Shown: piece after piece, positions 12,101 through 25,300 of the stretch
Layout of the letters: each line of letters opens with the position of its first letter
How positions within the stretch are numbered: the stretch's first letter is position 1
NCBI GenBank assembly: GCA_023055505.1
Contig: JALIRH010000003.1
Coordinates: forward strand, 3,411,501-3,475,500
Direction: 5' to 3'
DNA: 64,000 bases
Source: Callipepla californica brunnescens
Lineage: Eukaryota; Chordata; Aves; Galliformes; Odontophoridae
Position numbers and translations under genes: made by a program
The notes under the pieces: generated by a model
The model's input: the letters and a program-made list of their open reading frames with translations, nothing else
Database searches by the model: none
What the model was told of the DNA's origin: nothing

Positions 12101-15100
12101 GATGCTCACCCTATAATACTTTTGTTTACGTGTTTTCAGCAGACTCTCAGTAGTTTTTCTCTACATTTCTGCAGCCAAAACTGGTCTTGATGAGGAGCAG
12201 AGTGTCTCCAAGGGAAGTTTTAGCTTGTGGATGTGCTCAGTGGATTTGCATGCCCCTTTTGCCCCTGGGCTTTCCCCTGAGTGCATCTCCTTGTTATTTT
12301 CCTTTCATGGCTCTTTGGGTTCTAAATCCTGACCCCTTTAAAAGTCAGAGATAAACCTCAGTGGCTTTGTCAGCAGCAGGATTTCATCACAGGCATCCTT
12401 GTAGAACAGAAGCTCTGCCCACAGCACAGGCAGGCTTGCTTCACCTTGTGCCAGGACTAGGTGGCAAGGCAGCAGCCTTGGTCAAGCAGCGGCCTTCCAG
12501 CTCCTGGGAGGCAAGATGCTGAGGACAGTAAACCAGGGCACATCAGTTTTATTATCTCTGCCCTCCTGAGCCACTCACAGCACAGCGAAGCATGCTCCTC
12601 TGTCAGTTCCACTCAGATTAAAGACTCAGATTAAAGACAGATTTAAGTGAAATGTTTCTTTTTGTGTTTCTGGACAGGAAATCAGAGAGAACTTAGATAC
12701 CTAATATGCACCTGAAAAAGATAAGGGTTACTTTTTTTTTTCCCCTCCAGTGAACTGTGTTGCAGACAGAAACAGTTGACGTGAACTATCTGTAGCATGG
12801 TTGCCTTCTCCGGAGAGCTTATTACCCTTCATCTTCCATTACCCTGGGTTATTTGCAGGTAGCATATTCATTACCACGAGCATTCCTGCCTGCTTGTACA
12901 AGCACACAGTGCACAGAGGCTGGCGACAGCATGCAGAGCTGGGCTTTCCTCATTTACCCTTTTTGTTTCACTGCACCAAACTGTGGAGCTGCAGCATAAG
13001 CAACTTAGGGCTTATTTACTTAGTGTGCAAGAGCAAGCATAACAGGGAGTTGTGACTGGTCAAATTATGTGTCATGTTAAGGGCCTTTTGTCTCCGCTTG
13101 AGCTTTCTGAAACAAGACAAATTATGATATTTTCCTGTTAATTTCTGTTAATTTCTTTCCTTAATGAGTTTCATTAAAATCAAAGCTTCCGGAAGACTGA
13201 GCCATGACAGCTGTCTAAAGACTGTTTCTCTTGCTGTGGGCTGTTTGGACTGAATAATTATTTGAGCTTTGCGAGGATTATTTCTTTAAATAAGAACAAT
13301 GATACTCTGTTTGCAAGGAGTGCTGTGAGTGGCGCAGCACGGTTCTGTAGTGCTGACTCGTAGTACTCGGTGGCTTTCAGGAATACCTGGGAAAAACACC
13401 TCTCTCTCAGCCTGACACGTTTTTAATGATTTCACTGGTGGATACAAAGGCAGCTATTTCAGCTGGCAGCAGAAAGAGGGCTGAGCTTTTAATGAAGTAA
13501 ACCAGTTCTTAGAAAGAGAGAAGGGCTTATTCTTTACCACTGCCTTGCTATAAATGTGACCCAGGAAAGAAAAAAGCAAGTCTTTCTGTTCTTCCATTCA
13601 TAAAATATTCCTGCAAGCTGCAGACCTGTACTTCATGAGCAGAATGGCAAACACATTTCAGTTCTTTTTCTTTTCCCCTACTGCAAAATCTTCATGTATT
13701 TCACTGCTATTATGGCTCTTACGGTGTAGCTCAATTTGTTTGCTGCACTGACCATTTTGTTCTGACACGGAAATTCTTAGCGTGAGGGGTGGGAGTATGG
13801 GAACTGTACAATAGTTTGCCGTGTCCAAGTCTGAACTGGACACTCAGCACCTGTTTTTGCGAGCTGTTGCACCAAATTCCTCATCGGAGTTGCAGGAAAC
13901 CCGGCTGGTTTGACAAAGCTTGCGTTCATATCACGAGTCTCAGATGTCAAGGCCTGAATGGTAGATTTTTGTTTTGGGAAAGAGAGTGTTTTCTGAGATT
14001 TAGGGACCCACTCAGCTTCCTAAATCCCTGCCCCCAATTTTTAACCCTGTGTCCTTCCTGTGCCTGATTCTATCACAGAACCCCTGCTCCTTGGAGGACA
14101 GAGGCAAGCGACCTCTGCTTCCAGTGAATTCATTTCAGAGTGGTTAAACAGACGTGGCACCTCCTTGCTTGCCACAGCATGCTGTGCATGCTTCCTGCAC
14201 CAACCCAGACGCATCTTGTCCCTGTCACACGACTGGGAGCAACTGATGGCTTCCTGACTCAGTTAGCATCATCAGGGTAATGGCCAGGAAAGTCTGGCAC
14301 ATGGGTTTTTATTACCAGGAGTGACAAAATGCAGCTTAATGTTGGAATTGTGTGTTGATCTTAGAAGGCAAACAGGAATGCATGACCCCATCACCCCCTG
14401 TAGCCACTGCTATAACAGAAAACTAAGCAGAGCATATCCAATGCAGTAGCTGCCCAAGGTGGGTCAGGCTGATGTCAGTGCTGCAGGGCTGGTCTCACTT
14501 TGCATCAGCTGCCTGCTGGGTGCTGGGGACAGGGATGGACTGCTGGTCTGAGAGCAGCAGGGAGCACCCAGCAGGGAGCAGCAGGACCCCACAGCCCCAA
14601 GCACTGCTCCAGAGCAGCCACCGTGGTCATCATCAGGCTCTGGAGAGAGTAAAAATGTTTGCTGAGATGTCCAGAAGCATGTGACAACATTAAGCTATCA
14701 ATTCCCCTGAGGAAAAGGTAAACAATATGCTTTGCTTGCTCAAGCTGTGCTGGTCCTGTGGAGAGCCCAAGCCCACATCACCTAGCAGGAGTTGGTCATG
14801 CTGTCTCACAGCTCTGGCACTGTTTAGATGTCCAAGATCCACATCCTAATTTTTTTCCTGTAATTTATTCATTCCTACATAATTTTAACAGGAAATTTAT
14901 GCAAGAAATCAACCCTTAAAACTTCCCTGTGATGAAAAATGAATATAAAATGTTTAGTTTTGGCTGGTTTAAGGGAAGCTGCTTATTCATTGATAGAAAG
15001 GGCAGAAAAGCTGTAGTGATTTTCACCTAATGTTTGTGTTTATATGAACTTCCTTATACTTCACAAAAAAAATCAGGAGAACCACTCCTTAGTCAGTCCT

Positions 15101-18100
15101 TTTGTAGACATCCGGTGTTGAAAAAGCAGGTGTGTGTAAGTTCATTTGCAGAAACACACACACAGCTGCCTTTTTTTTCCAGTTTGAACAGTCTAAAAGC
15201 CTTATATTTTGTCACTGCTCGATCTCAGATGCTAGAATTATAGAATCAGTCACATTCGAATGCTTTTCCTAAGGGAAACGCTGCACTTCCAGTTAGTAGT
15301 TGACTTGTTTTGAGCCAGAAGTTCTGGACCTGTCTCTCTGCCCTCACTGTTTCATGAAGTTTCATGGCATAAACTTGATCTCAAACATTGAGAACTGTCT
15401 GAGATTTACTTAGAGCATGTCCTGGCAGCCCTTGCAAAGCAAGCCTTCCCCTTCTGCAGCTTCACTTCTTGGTTACCCTCTTCTTTGTGTTGCTCAGCTA
15501 AAGGAGAATAGAAATTCTCGGCCTTTCTTGCCAGGTGATGGGTTTCAGAAATCAGCCTGTTTCCTGCATATCAGATGTAATGAGTATAGAAAATCTGCAT
15601 GCTCTGTTATCACTGGAGGATCCCCTCGGGGGGACACTAAAGGTTTAGCTGCCTTCCAGAAGCATTGGTGATGTTCTCACACTGACCCCACAAGTCAATA
15701 CGCTGCCCGGCAGGTGTACTCCAGAAGTCTGTGCTTTCAGCCTGGGTGGGTGAACCTGGAACCCAATTATTTTTATCTTATATTGTACCTGGATTTCTAT
15801 CTGACTCTTGGTGATGTGAAAGCTCTTAGTTGAATGTAATCCATGAAAGATTTAATCTCCCTATCAGCTTTCTCTCAGGAAGTGATTTTAACTCATCAGA
15901 TTCCAGCTGTTCCTTAAACCCACCCCTCCATCGAATCTGTCAGTTTAATTGTGAGTATTGTCGTTCGGTATCCCGCTGAGTCCTAGACCTTGTGCCCCCT
16001 GTTCTTTTGTTTTCCATGTAAGTCAATTCATAGAATAACACAGGTCTTCCCTGGTGCATGGGGAGATGAGCAAGGATGTGGAAAAAAAAGGAAGTTGGTC
16101 TGATCTAGCTGATCCAACAAGGGCTGCTGAAAAACTCTTTTCAACTTTGTTCTTAAAATCCTTCTGCTTCCTGCGGTGATCCTTCTACAGCAGCCAGCTC
16201 TTAATGCCCAACAGGGATGAAAAATGATTCAAAAAGGAAATAAAAAACACATAGACTTTTGTGAGCTCTCAGAGCATTTGACCAGCCCCAGCTGCATGTG
16301 GCAACTCCACCCTCTGCTGAAACAACTCAGTTGTAGTTGTAGGATGTGGAGAGTTGACTCTAAAGTTTTCCATTACTTCTCAGGAGCAGTGGAACTAAAG
16401 CTAGGGATTCACACTCAGCTACAGATGCACATGTCAAGGCCACTGTCTATTTTCTCCGTGTCATCTAAAGAGAAATGGTGTACCTTGGCACAACCTGCAA
16501 GTTTTGCTTCTTTTCTATCTCTGTGTTCTCCTTTCTGTAACTCTGTGCTGCAGAGATGTTCCCCATTCCAACTGTTATCACAACATGTGGCTGGCAGTAA
16601 CAAGAAACAGGGGATTTGGGAACTCATGGAAACGGATGTGGCTATTGGAGGTGATTCTGAAAGACCTGGGAAGTGTAGCTAACAAAGCTATGGCATCAAA
16701 GTTTGTTAAATGTGTCCAGGGCTGGTATTTTCATTTTAAAATAAAGCCTAATTTTAATAAAGTAAAAGATAAAAGCTCTACTGAATGTGTAGACAAAATA
16801 ATTTCCTAACATTTATAATTTCCCATTCCCTTCCTAGTCACGTGTTACAGAGAAAGTGCCTTTGTAACTTGTAATGCTTCAGCATGCTCCCATTCCAGTA
16901 GTGGTGTTTTCTAGGATGCTCTTTCGTAATTGTCTGCACTCCTCCGAGCAGCTCTGTGTTCACTAGATGGGGAGAGGAAGATTTAAACTTCTGCTGAAAG
17001 GCTTTGTGAGAGTGATGATGTTTCTGGTTAATTTGTATGTGTCTAGGAGTACAATCTAAGTTTCCTGGATAACCATTTAATTGAATACAGGAATGCAGGA
17101 AAAGTAGAAGAAAGAAAAATCAGGAATCAGAACGTTTTTTTATCTCTGTTGTACTTCTCAATAAATTTACAAGCTTCCAGGTCAGTACCTGTTGAGTTTG
17201 AAGTACAGTTGTCCCATTCTGGCGCAAGTCAGGATATTGAAAGTTGGTGAGTTTCAGGAACTCTGAGCTTTCTCACAACAGAAGTGAACACCGGGAAAAA
17301 TGGTTGTAGTGTGAACAGACATTTGGAAGGACAGAGAAGCTGTGATCTCTTAGCTTACCAAAAGCCCCTTTAGTGACCAATTTTCCCTAGAGCACTAATG
17401 AGAAAAAAAGCTACTTCATGTCCACCAACATCAAGACTTTCTCATACATGAGTTGCCCTTCCATCTCTTGGCCAATGTGTAGTGTGTAACAAGGTGTGTG
17501 CACCTGCTGTGCATGTTGAACACAACTCCTGTCAGAAAGTCTCTCACCAGTTTCAGAAACGATTTATCTACCTTTTTCTGGAGGTAGAATTGATAGTCCC
17601 CGTGAATTTCCGTGGGTTACTTCTGAGTTTAACAGATCCCACTGCTATCTCTAAAGTAAATTCCTAAAGCCTGGTGGTAGAGCAGCTGGAATGTCCCCAA
17701 CTTCCAGCCAAGGTCAGCCTGGCAGCCCCTGCATCCTGTGGGCAAGGTTCGTGGCTCTGCACATCAAAGCTGGTTCCTTAAAATTATCTGATGTGGGAGT
17801 GTTTGTGGCATTGTTGTTAATGGCTGGTGGATGTGTCCCTCGAGGATGTGTCACCCTCCATTTGGTTGTGTGCATAGTTCTGTTCTGGGTACTGTGTGGT
17901 GACTTGTCCTGCAAATAAGTATTTCCTTTATGTTTCACAAATTTATTGAGTGTCTAGCTTTTTGCATTGTGAGAAGCAATGGATAGTTACTAGATAGTTA
18001 AAAGCCACGAAAGGAGTGAGTGTTTGGTAATATAAAATACAGCAATCTACATAAACTATTATCATATTCATTCTCAGTCAACTTTTTTTTCGTTTTTTAA

Positions 18101-21100
18101 AGAATAAAGTCCCTGTAATTTAGTTTTTTCTTATGTAAGAGTTATTCCAAACCTCTGATTGCCCTTCACTGTACGTTTTCTCATACAGTTTCCTTCAGTA
18201 CAGACCATGGCCTGATTTTAAGGAGGAGCCTGCCATGCATTTTAAAATAACATTTTAATGGCATTTGAAAAAGTAGGTTTATCCAATGTGGAGATGCAAT
18301 TAAAGTCGGTTGTTGAAAATGAACTAGCATCAGCAGCAATTAATGCTTGAGGCAAGAACTTGTTATTTCCCCCCTTCCTTGCTTCTATTTCATTTTCATG
18401 TCTTTGATGGGAGCTGGGACAAAACATCTTGCTGAGACTCATATTTCTTTTCCTTGTTGCTTCTCCTGGGCTGTGTGGTAGGCAAGGAGTCACCCATAGG
18501 GCTGGGGAAGAAGGCAATGGACACGGGATGATGGCAGAGCCATGCAATGTACTCCCATGAGATGAAGCAGACAAGCTAAACTTAGCTGGGGTTGTATTTC
18601 ACCCTTTCTGGCATGGAGGGGAAGCACAGAAGTCAGCCCTGGCAGTTCACACATTCATTCCTATGGGACTGGGGAGGAAAAGTGATGTCTCCAGTCAAGT
18701 TTTTCTTACCGGACTCTGCATCCTAAAACTGCCACCCTTGAGTTTCCCTTCTCTCTTTTGCTTACTCACCTCACTTCCTCTGCCTACACCTCCTTGCACA
18801 TCTGGAGTCCATCAGAAAGTAGGAAGGGAGGCTTACTGTGATCTCTCAGTTCCATAAAGCAAGATGTACTTACAGAATCCAGTAGCAGTAGACACAGAGG
18901 GCAAGCTCCTTTATCAAACCTCTCACAGACCGCTCCTACAGCCTTCGTGGCAGGCCCATAACCCTGGAAGGACTGTTGGCCCATTGCTCCTCGGGAAGTG
19001 CTTATAAGTTCAGTACTGGTCACTGCTGGAGACAAGTCTGACTAAGGGGTCCTGAGATCTGGTCCAGTGTGTCTGTTCTTCCTCAGAGTACATGTTTCGA
19101 GGTTGTAGTGGAAAAGAATCTATTCAGATATCTGATCTAACCAGTGCAGGAAAGTTTTCTGCCATGTTTCCACACCTTCATCCCAAAGAGCTGGAGCAGT
19201 AGGAGGCACAGGACTGAGCACAGATTGAAGGCTACTGTGTTGGATGAGGAGAGCCAGTGCTGTGCTTGGGCTCATGCCCAAGTCTCCCTGCATCCATCCC
19301 CAGCCTGTTTGACAGTGGCAGGCTGGAAGCTGCAGGCCTGCGTTAGGAACTGTTGTCCTCGAACAAAACATTTGTGACCCACGGCAGCAACATCAAGCTG
19401 GGACTGACACTCCCTCTTTAACTTGAGCCTCTCTGCTTTTCATCACAATGTCAGGAGTTGTCAGCTTTAACTCTGGCTTTTTTTGACTTGTGTCACAAGC
19501 TAATAAGTTATAGGCCAGCTTCTCCTGTCGATGTTTTTCCTGCACAGAAGGCTTCACATTTTGTAAGCTTTTACAGCACAGCTGTGCTCAGAGATAAAAC
19601 AGAATGTGTATACAGTACAGTATGCATTCAACTGATGCACTAGATTCTTCCCACCATATGTATAGAGCGGTGTGCATTTCACTCTGATACCTCACTGCCA
19701 AAACTGCCAGAAGCAAATAAACAAATGGCAGAAGAGAGACACCATATGACGCAGTGCCAGGCACATGACCTAGACTTTGAAAAGGGACCCTGCCTGCTTT
19801 TAACGGCTTAGAGCAGTCCAATTTCTTAAACCTTGCCTCTTCTGTGTGAAGTGTTCTGCCACTGTATGCTGTGAAACGTGCTGGTTGTTAGGGAATACTC
19901 AAAGATTTCCCCTTCCTGTGAAGCAGCTGATGTTTCAGCTCCTTGTGCACAATGCTCATTTTCACTTTGTTTGGTGCCAGTGATTCTGTGTCAGATTTTT
20001 AAAACAAGAGGAACAATGGAGTTGCATAAACTAGTCTAATTCTGGAAGGAATGCTACTGTAAAAAGACATAACACATGTAATTAGAATAATAAGATTAAT
20101 AATAATAGCATCAATTCAACAATTAATATATAAACAATTCAAATGAGTCAAATGGTTGTTCCATCTCATTCCCCACAAAAAAGTTATTAAGTTGCATTTC
20201 ACAGAATAGATGGTGAAGATGCTTGTAATAAAAGGACATGAATGTTAATTACATGGTTAGATGTAGTTAATTTAAATTATAATTCTGTTCCTGGAACTCA
20301 CTGAGTCTGAAAAGGGAATGCTTTAGCTTCTCTTCTTTCTGGCCACCCTGTTACTAAAGAAAACACAATGGTGATCCTTCTCTGCCTGTGGCACTGGGAA
20401 ACATGGACTGTTAATCATGCCTGCTGGCCCGCAAGCTCAGCTTGGTGCTAGGTTGAACAGCATTTGGTGGATATCAAATCCCACTAGCCCTGGCTTTGTC
20501 AAGCTCAGTTTTGCTGGTGGCTGTGTGTGGGGCAAGCAGGTATTTTCTTCACTTTAGAGAAGCTTGAAGCACAGGTTGAGGAAGTGGACTAAGAACTGCA
20601 GAGGTAATTTGCAATGGAGATACACAGCAGTCTGGATGCAGGCAAGACTTCTGAATTTTGGATTTTGTTGAGGTCAAATATGAAATAGAAAATTGTCTTT
20701 TTTTATTTATTTAGCAGCAATATTCAGTAGGTTATCAATGTGCTTGAAGTGTAAAAAAAATTAGAGCTGATTCTTTTCTTGATGCTTTTATAATTCTGCG
20801 TACTAGCAGTAACAAAAGCATTGGTTTCCTCCAAGCCTTGCTGCCTCCTGCTGTAAGACAAACTATGATCAAGATAAGTGCCTCTACATCTTGGTTAAAC
20901 AATAAGGAGTTATGGAACTGTATGTGGAAGGTGAAAGGCCAAAGACCACATTTCTACAAGTTTCTCCAAGCTCTGCTTATACAGATATGTTTTTTCAGTT
21001 CTATCCTAAAATGATTATTAACTGCACTGGCTATTGAAGAGGCAAACTTTGGCATTACAGCTTGGAAGTCAAGGAACACCAGGAGGACTTCACTCTTTGA

Positions 21101-22257
21101 ATATTGTCAAGCCCACATGGATGCCTCGAGCACAGCCCTTAAATGGAGGAGTCAGGGATACTCATTGTCAGCTCCTAGATGCATGCAGGAATGCCCTAGC
21201 CCCATCTCTTTTCTTCCCTGTGGATGCAATAGCTCTGTCTTTGAGGAAGATGTAACAGGGTCACCTATTGCATAGGCCACCAGTTGGAGTTCAGTTGGTC
21301 CAACAGCTCAATATGAACCCTCTTAAGGTGACACTGAATAGCCCATCAGACACTGGGGAAAGATTAAAGAAGGACAGGGATGTAAACTAGATTATTGGCT
21401 ACGTATTTGTTGGAAGTGTTGGACAAGCAGATCTTGTTTAAGAGAGCATGGGAGAGGCTGGAATAAGCCTATGGAAGCTTTAAAAGGCTGATGATACTGG
21501 CCTGAGATGGTGGGGGATAGCTTGAACAGGCTGGTGCATATGCATGAGGAGACAGCAGTGCTGGGAACATGCAAGAGTCCTGTGTAACCTCCAGGGAAGG
21601 TTCTCCAGGCAGGAGTTGCAGGTGAGAAATATGAAAGAGTAAATTAGGACTACAGGAGAGAGAGCCTGTGTAGGAGGCCAGACAAGTAGGGTTAGGGACA
21701 TAGGAGGCAAACAAGTGAATCAGTGCAGAAGATAAAGAAGATGGTGAATATGTTTCTGCCTGCTCATTTCTCTAGTGGAAGTAACTAGATTTTTAAGCCT
21801 GTCTTTAAGAGGTGGACTACTGTGTAGATACATATTTTTCTGCATTAACAATGCACAGAGTTGAAAAGAAGGCTGCAGTCAGATAGAGCCAAGGGTGTGA
21901 GGTAAGCTGTTGGGGGTGGCTATATGTGGATTCCTGTCAGCACAGGAGCCTGGCCAAGGATCTACCTCTAGCTGCTCCCTGTGGAAGATGGTAGGCAGTA
22001 AAGGGAACCGAGAAGAAAAAAGTGCTTTTCAGCAGATTTCATCTTAATGTGACAAAAGGGAGAAAACTCAGAATAGGACTTCTGAAATCTCAAGGCAAGT
22101 TGGGAAGATAAATTGTAGTTGCTTGTCTCCCATGCCTGAAAAGGCCTGTGAGTTCTAAACTTTCTTATGGGCTTGAATGGACAGTTTCCTATTTTCAGAC
22201 ATGATACTCTGGCCTCTCTGGGTGATAGAAGGTTGGTGTGGACAGGGGAAAACACAG

Positions 22258-22320
22258 GCATGTTATTTAATAATAATGTTATTTAATAATAATTTGCTAA
22301 TAATTTAATAATAATTTGCT
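22258..22320. repeat. AT-rich tandem duplications
   Basis: The unit TGTTATTTAATAATAA occurs twice in tandem from 22260, followed by two copies of a related AATTTAATAATAATTTGCT-type unit. It looks like replication slippage in a TTAATAATAA-rich patch. It has no coding content. Confidence 0.85.
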
Positions 22321-25300
22321 GCCTGTGTTTGGAACAAACTGAGAGGCATTTGATTTACATCTTGTTTGTCAGGATGAGTCAAGTACCTTTCTCCTTTAAA
22401 GAAGAGTGGAAGTCCTGGAAAAAGGGACTGTCTGATTTGTGTTATATCAACCTGTTATTCTATCTTTGAAAGTAACACTTTGAATAAAGGCCTAATAAAA
22501 GGTGGCGGGGAGGGAGAAGTGCTATACCTGGTGTCAGAGCTAAAGCCAGTGATGATGTTGTGACCTCAGTCGCTGACCTCCAGCTGGGATGTCTGGAATT
22601 GTAATCAGTGCTCCTCACCACCAGCCAGGCTTTGCTTTTGTCTTGCTTATAGCTGCTACTATCCCACCCTTTATTGCAACCATTCATCATCTGAAGAAAG
22701 ACTGGGAGATTATAGAAGATGTCATTTGTATCAAAGCTTCCTCTCCTTTCTTTTCATTCTTTCCTTGCCCATTCTCCCATTTATGTTCCATTCCTGTTAG
22801 GTTTTGCCCCCTTAGCAGACTGATCACCCCTTAACCCCCCCATAGCTCGGCTCATAAATTATTTATTTAAAAAATATTATGGACCCTCCATTTTCAAATG
22901 GGAATGGCCCAAATGATCTGCCACTCATGGCCGAAGCAGGGAGAGATTTCTACTTTCACGCTTTAAAAGGCCACAACAAATCCAGAGAATAGGTTCCTGC
23001 CTGTCTGGCATTGATCACAGCTGAGTGTTTATCATGCTTACAGATGCAACAGATTTAAGGGAAAGCTTTACCAAGCAGATCTGGCCATTGTTTTTCCTTC
23101 TCCACATTTATTCCAAGTGCAGAACTGTTTTTATACCACAAAGATGTGAATTAAGAAAAAGAGTATGTGTAGAATTTTCCAGCTGTTGAAGTCTTATTGT
23201 TATCTTCTATATTGACCAAACCCATTGTCTCTTAATTGGTTATTGACTGTTGTGAGGCAAATAAGGCAAGCTGTCAGAGAGAGGGAGGGTTGGGGCACAA
23301 GGTTTATCTTAATGGTATGTTGATCATCGCTGTTCTATAAAGCCAGCAGGAGAGGAGTTCATTAAACCAACCTGCAATTGCTTTAAAAAAATATGTGCAC
23401 TGGGTCAAAATGATTAATCATATGTGCGATACCACAATCAGAGGAAATGGGCATTGTTGCTTTGGTACTGACAATGCCAGAGCTTGAAAGAAGCAGATGC
23501 ACTGAAACAAATTCATTAGGGACAGCGATTTGTTTGGTCTGTGAGCCTTAGCTAACCATAACCAACATTCAAGGATTCTTTTTCCCTGGGTGTTGTGTTT
23601 TGTTTTGTTTTTCTGCCTCCCCGTGTCTCTGGCAGGCTGATTGGAAACATGTGATTGCCCTGTGCAGCAGCCTCTTCTCTGTGCCTGGGGATCCTGGTAG
23701 GAAAAGCAGTGGTGGAAAGGACGCTTGAGCTACCTGACTGGGAAACACACAGTGCCCCAGAAAGTGTTTTTATCCTATAAAGTGTAACAAGTGAGGAATG
23801 GGGAGGGGGAGGGAAAGCTTGTTGGGAAAGATTGGCTGTGCTGGTGTGAGCTGCCCATTACCAGAATGGAATCTGCTGGGAAATCTGTAGCATATTTTAA
23901 TTTCTTTCCTGGCTATATTTTAGGCTGTGTATTGAATAAGTTACAATAACTGTCAAGCAGAGTCCATTAGTGTCTCCGAATCGGGCCTGCCATGAATCAG
24001 AAGGGAGATTAGCAGGACAGCCCCAGTGTTATGAAGGTCTCATGCAGCTGTGACTTGTCGAATGTTCATAGGGGCAATAAACAAAGTTGTTATTTTTATT
24101 TTTTTCAGATTATCTCAGTGCGATGTTTTCGTTGCCATATTTATTCTTTGACAATTCAGAACTGGTTATTAAAAATTTATGATACAGGTAAAGGTTTGTG
24201 CAGTTTGAAAAATGAGCCTTTGTGGCAGCCACCTGAACACGTCCCGTATATCACTGTGCTGTGATTGCTGCAGGAGCTGCCTGGTTATTATCTAGCAGAG
24301 GAAGGAAGAAGGTGTATAAGTCTGGAAAGTAAAGGGGAAAGGAGTCTTAATGGGGAGAGCAGAGGGCAGTTCCCTGCCTGAGCTGCTGGCTTGAGGCTGG
24401 GCCACCTTCACCTGCTGGAGAGCCCAGATCTCAGAGCTGCTCAGTCATTCATTTCTTCCCATATTCATTACAGCAGTGGACCAGGGCAGCAGGCACTGTT
24501 GTTCCATCAGTTGCTCTTTCCTGATACGGGACAAAACTGTAAGCTGTCATCAGTTTCGGCCAAGTTTCTGTTACTGTGACAGGAGGGGCTATGCACGTAC
24601 AGTAGTGCAAGCTGTATGAAAAGAAAACCCTGTTTTTGTTTTTTTTTTTTCTTTTCCTAGAAGGATGAGGAGCTCAGCAGAAAATCATGGTCCTTCCCTA
24701 AAGAACAGAGAACTCAAACGGAGAGAAGGAAAATGTGAATTGAAAGCCAAATCTTTCTTCCTTTTTTTTTGTTTTTGGTGTGAGTTTTGAGCAAGTTTTA
24801 ATCACAGTAGCAAGAAAGTTATGGGTTTACCAGGCACTAAGGTTGTACTGTTGTTTGCATTTCCTTTTGATTCAGTTATAATATTACCCACATTATAATA
24901 GAATGTGCAGCTTGCATTTTAAATATAATCTGTGGTTAATTTTATACCACAAAATTGAGTGAAAAATGTAATACATAAAGCTGTACCATTCTGAGCCACA
25001 GACCTTGAGGAAAAGTGTTATTTAAATAAAGAGAAGGCCCACAAATATCTGTTTATCAGATTTCCAGGCACATTTGTTGAAAGTTTTTGGTGTGCTTCTG
25101 TTATGCAAGAAAATGAACATGACATTCTTCAGTTGCTTTGACAAGGATAATTTCAGAAACTCTGCCCTATCATTCCACAGATGGGCACCTTCTCCTTCTT
25201 TGTCACAAGGCACATTTCTGGGACAGCTTTTCTCAGCAAAACTGCCTGTTTCCCAGGAGTTTTCACACCTGTTCAGAATGGGACAACGAGGAGTGGGTTG

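Noticed and set aside
15230..15262. TTATAGAATCAGTCACATTC considered as an inverted CR1 tail
   Set aside because: Only the first dozen bases match; the following sequence has none of the CR1 blocks.
16224..16682. 152-codon plus-strand open frame
   Set aside because: No recognisable family; composition resembles other intron frames.
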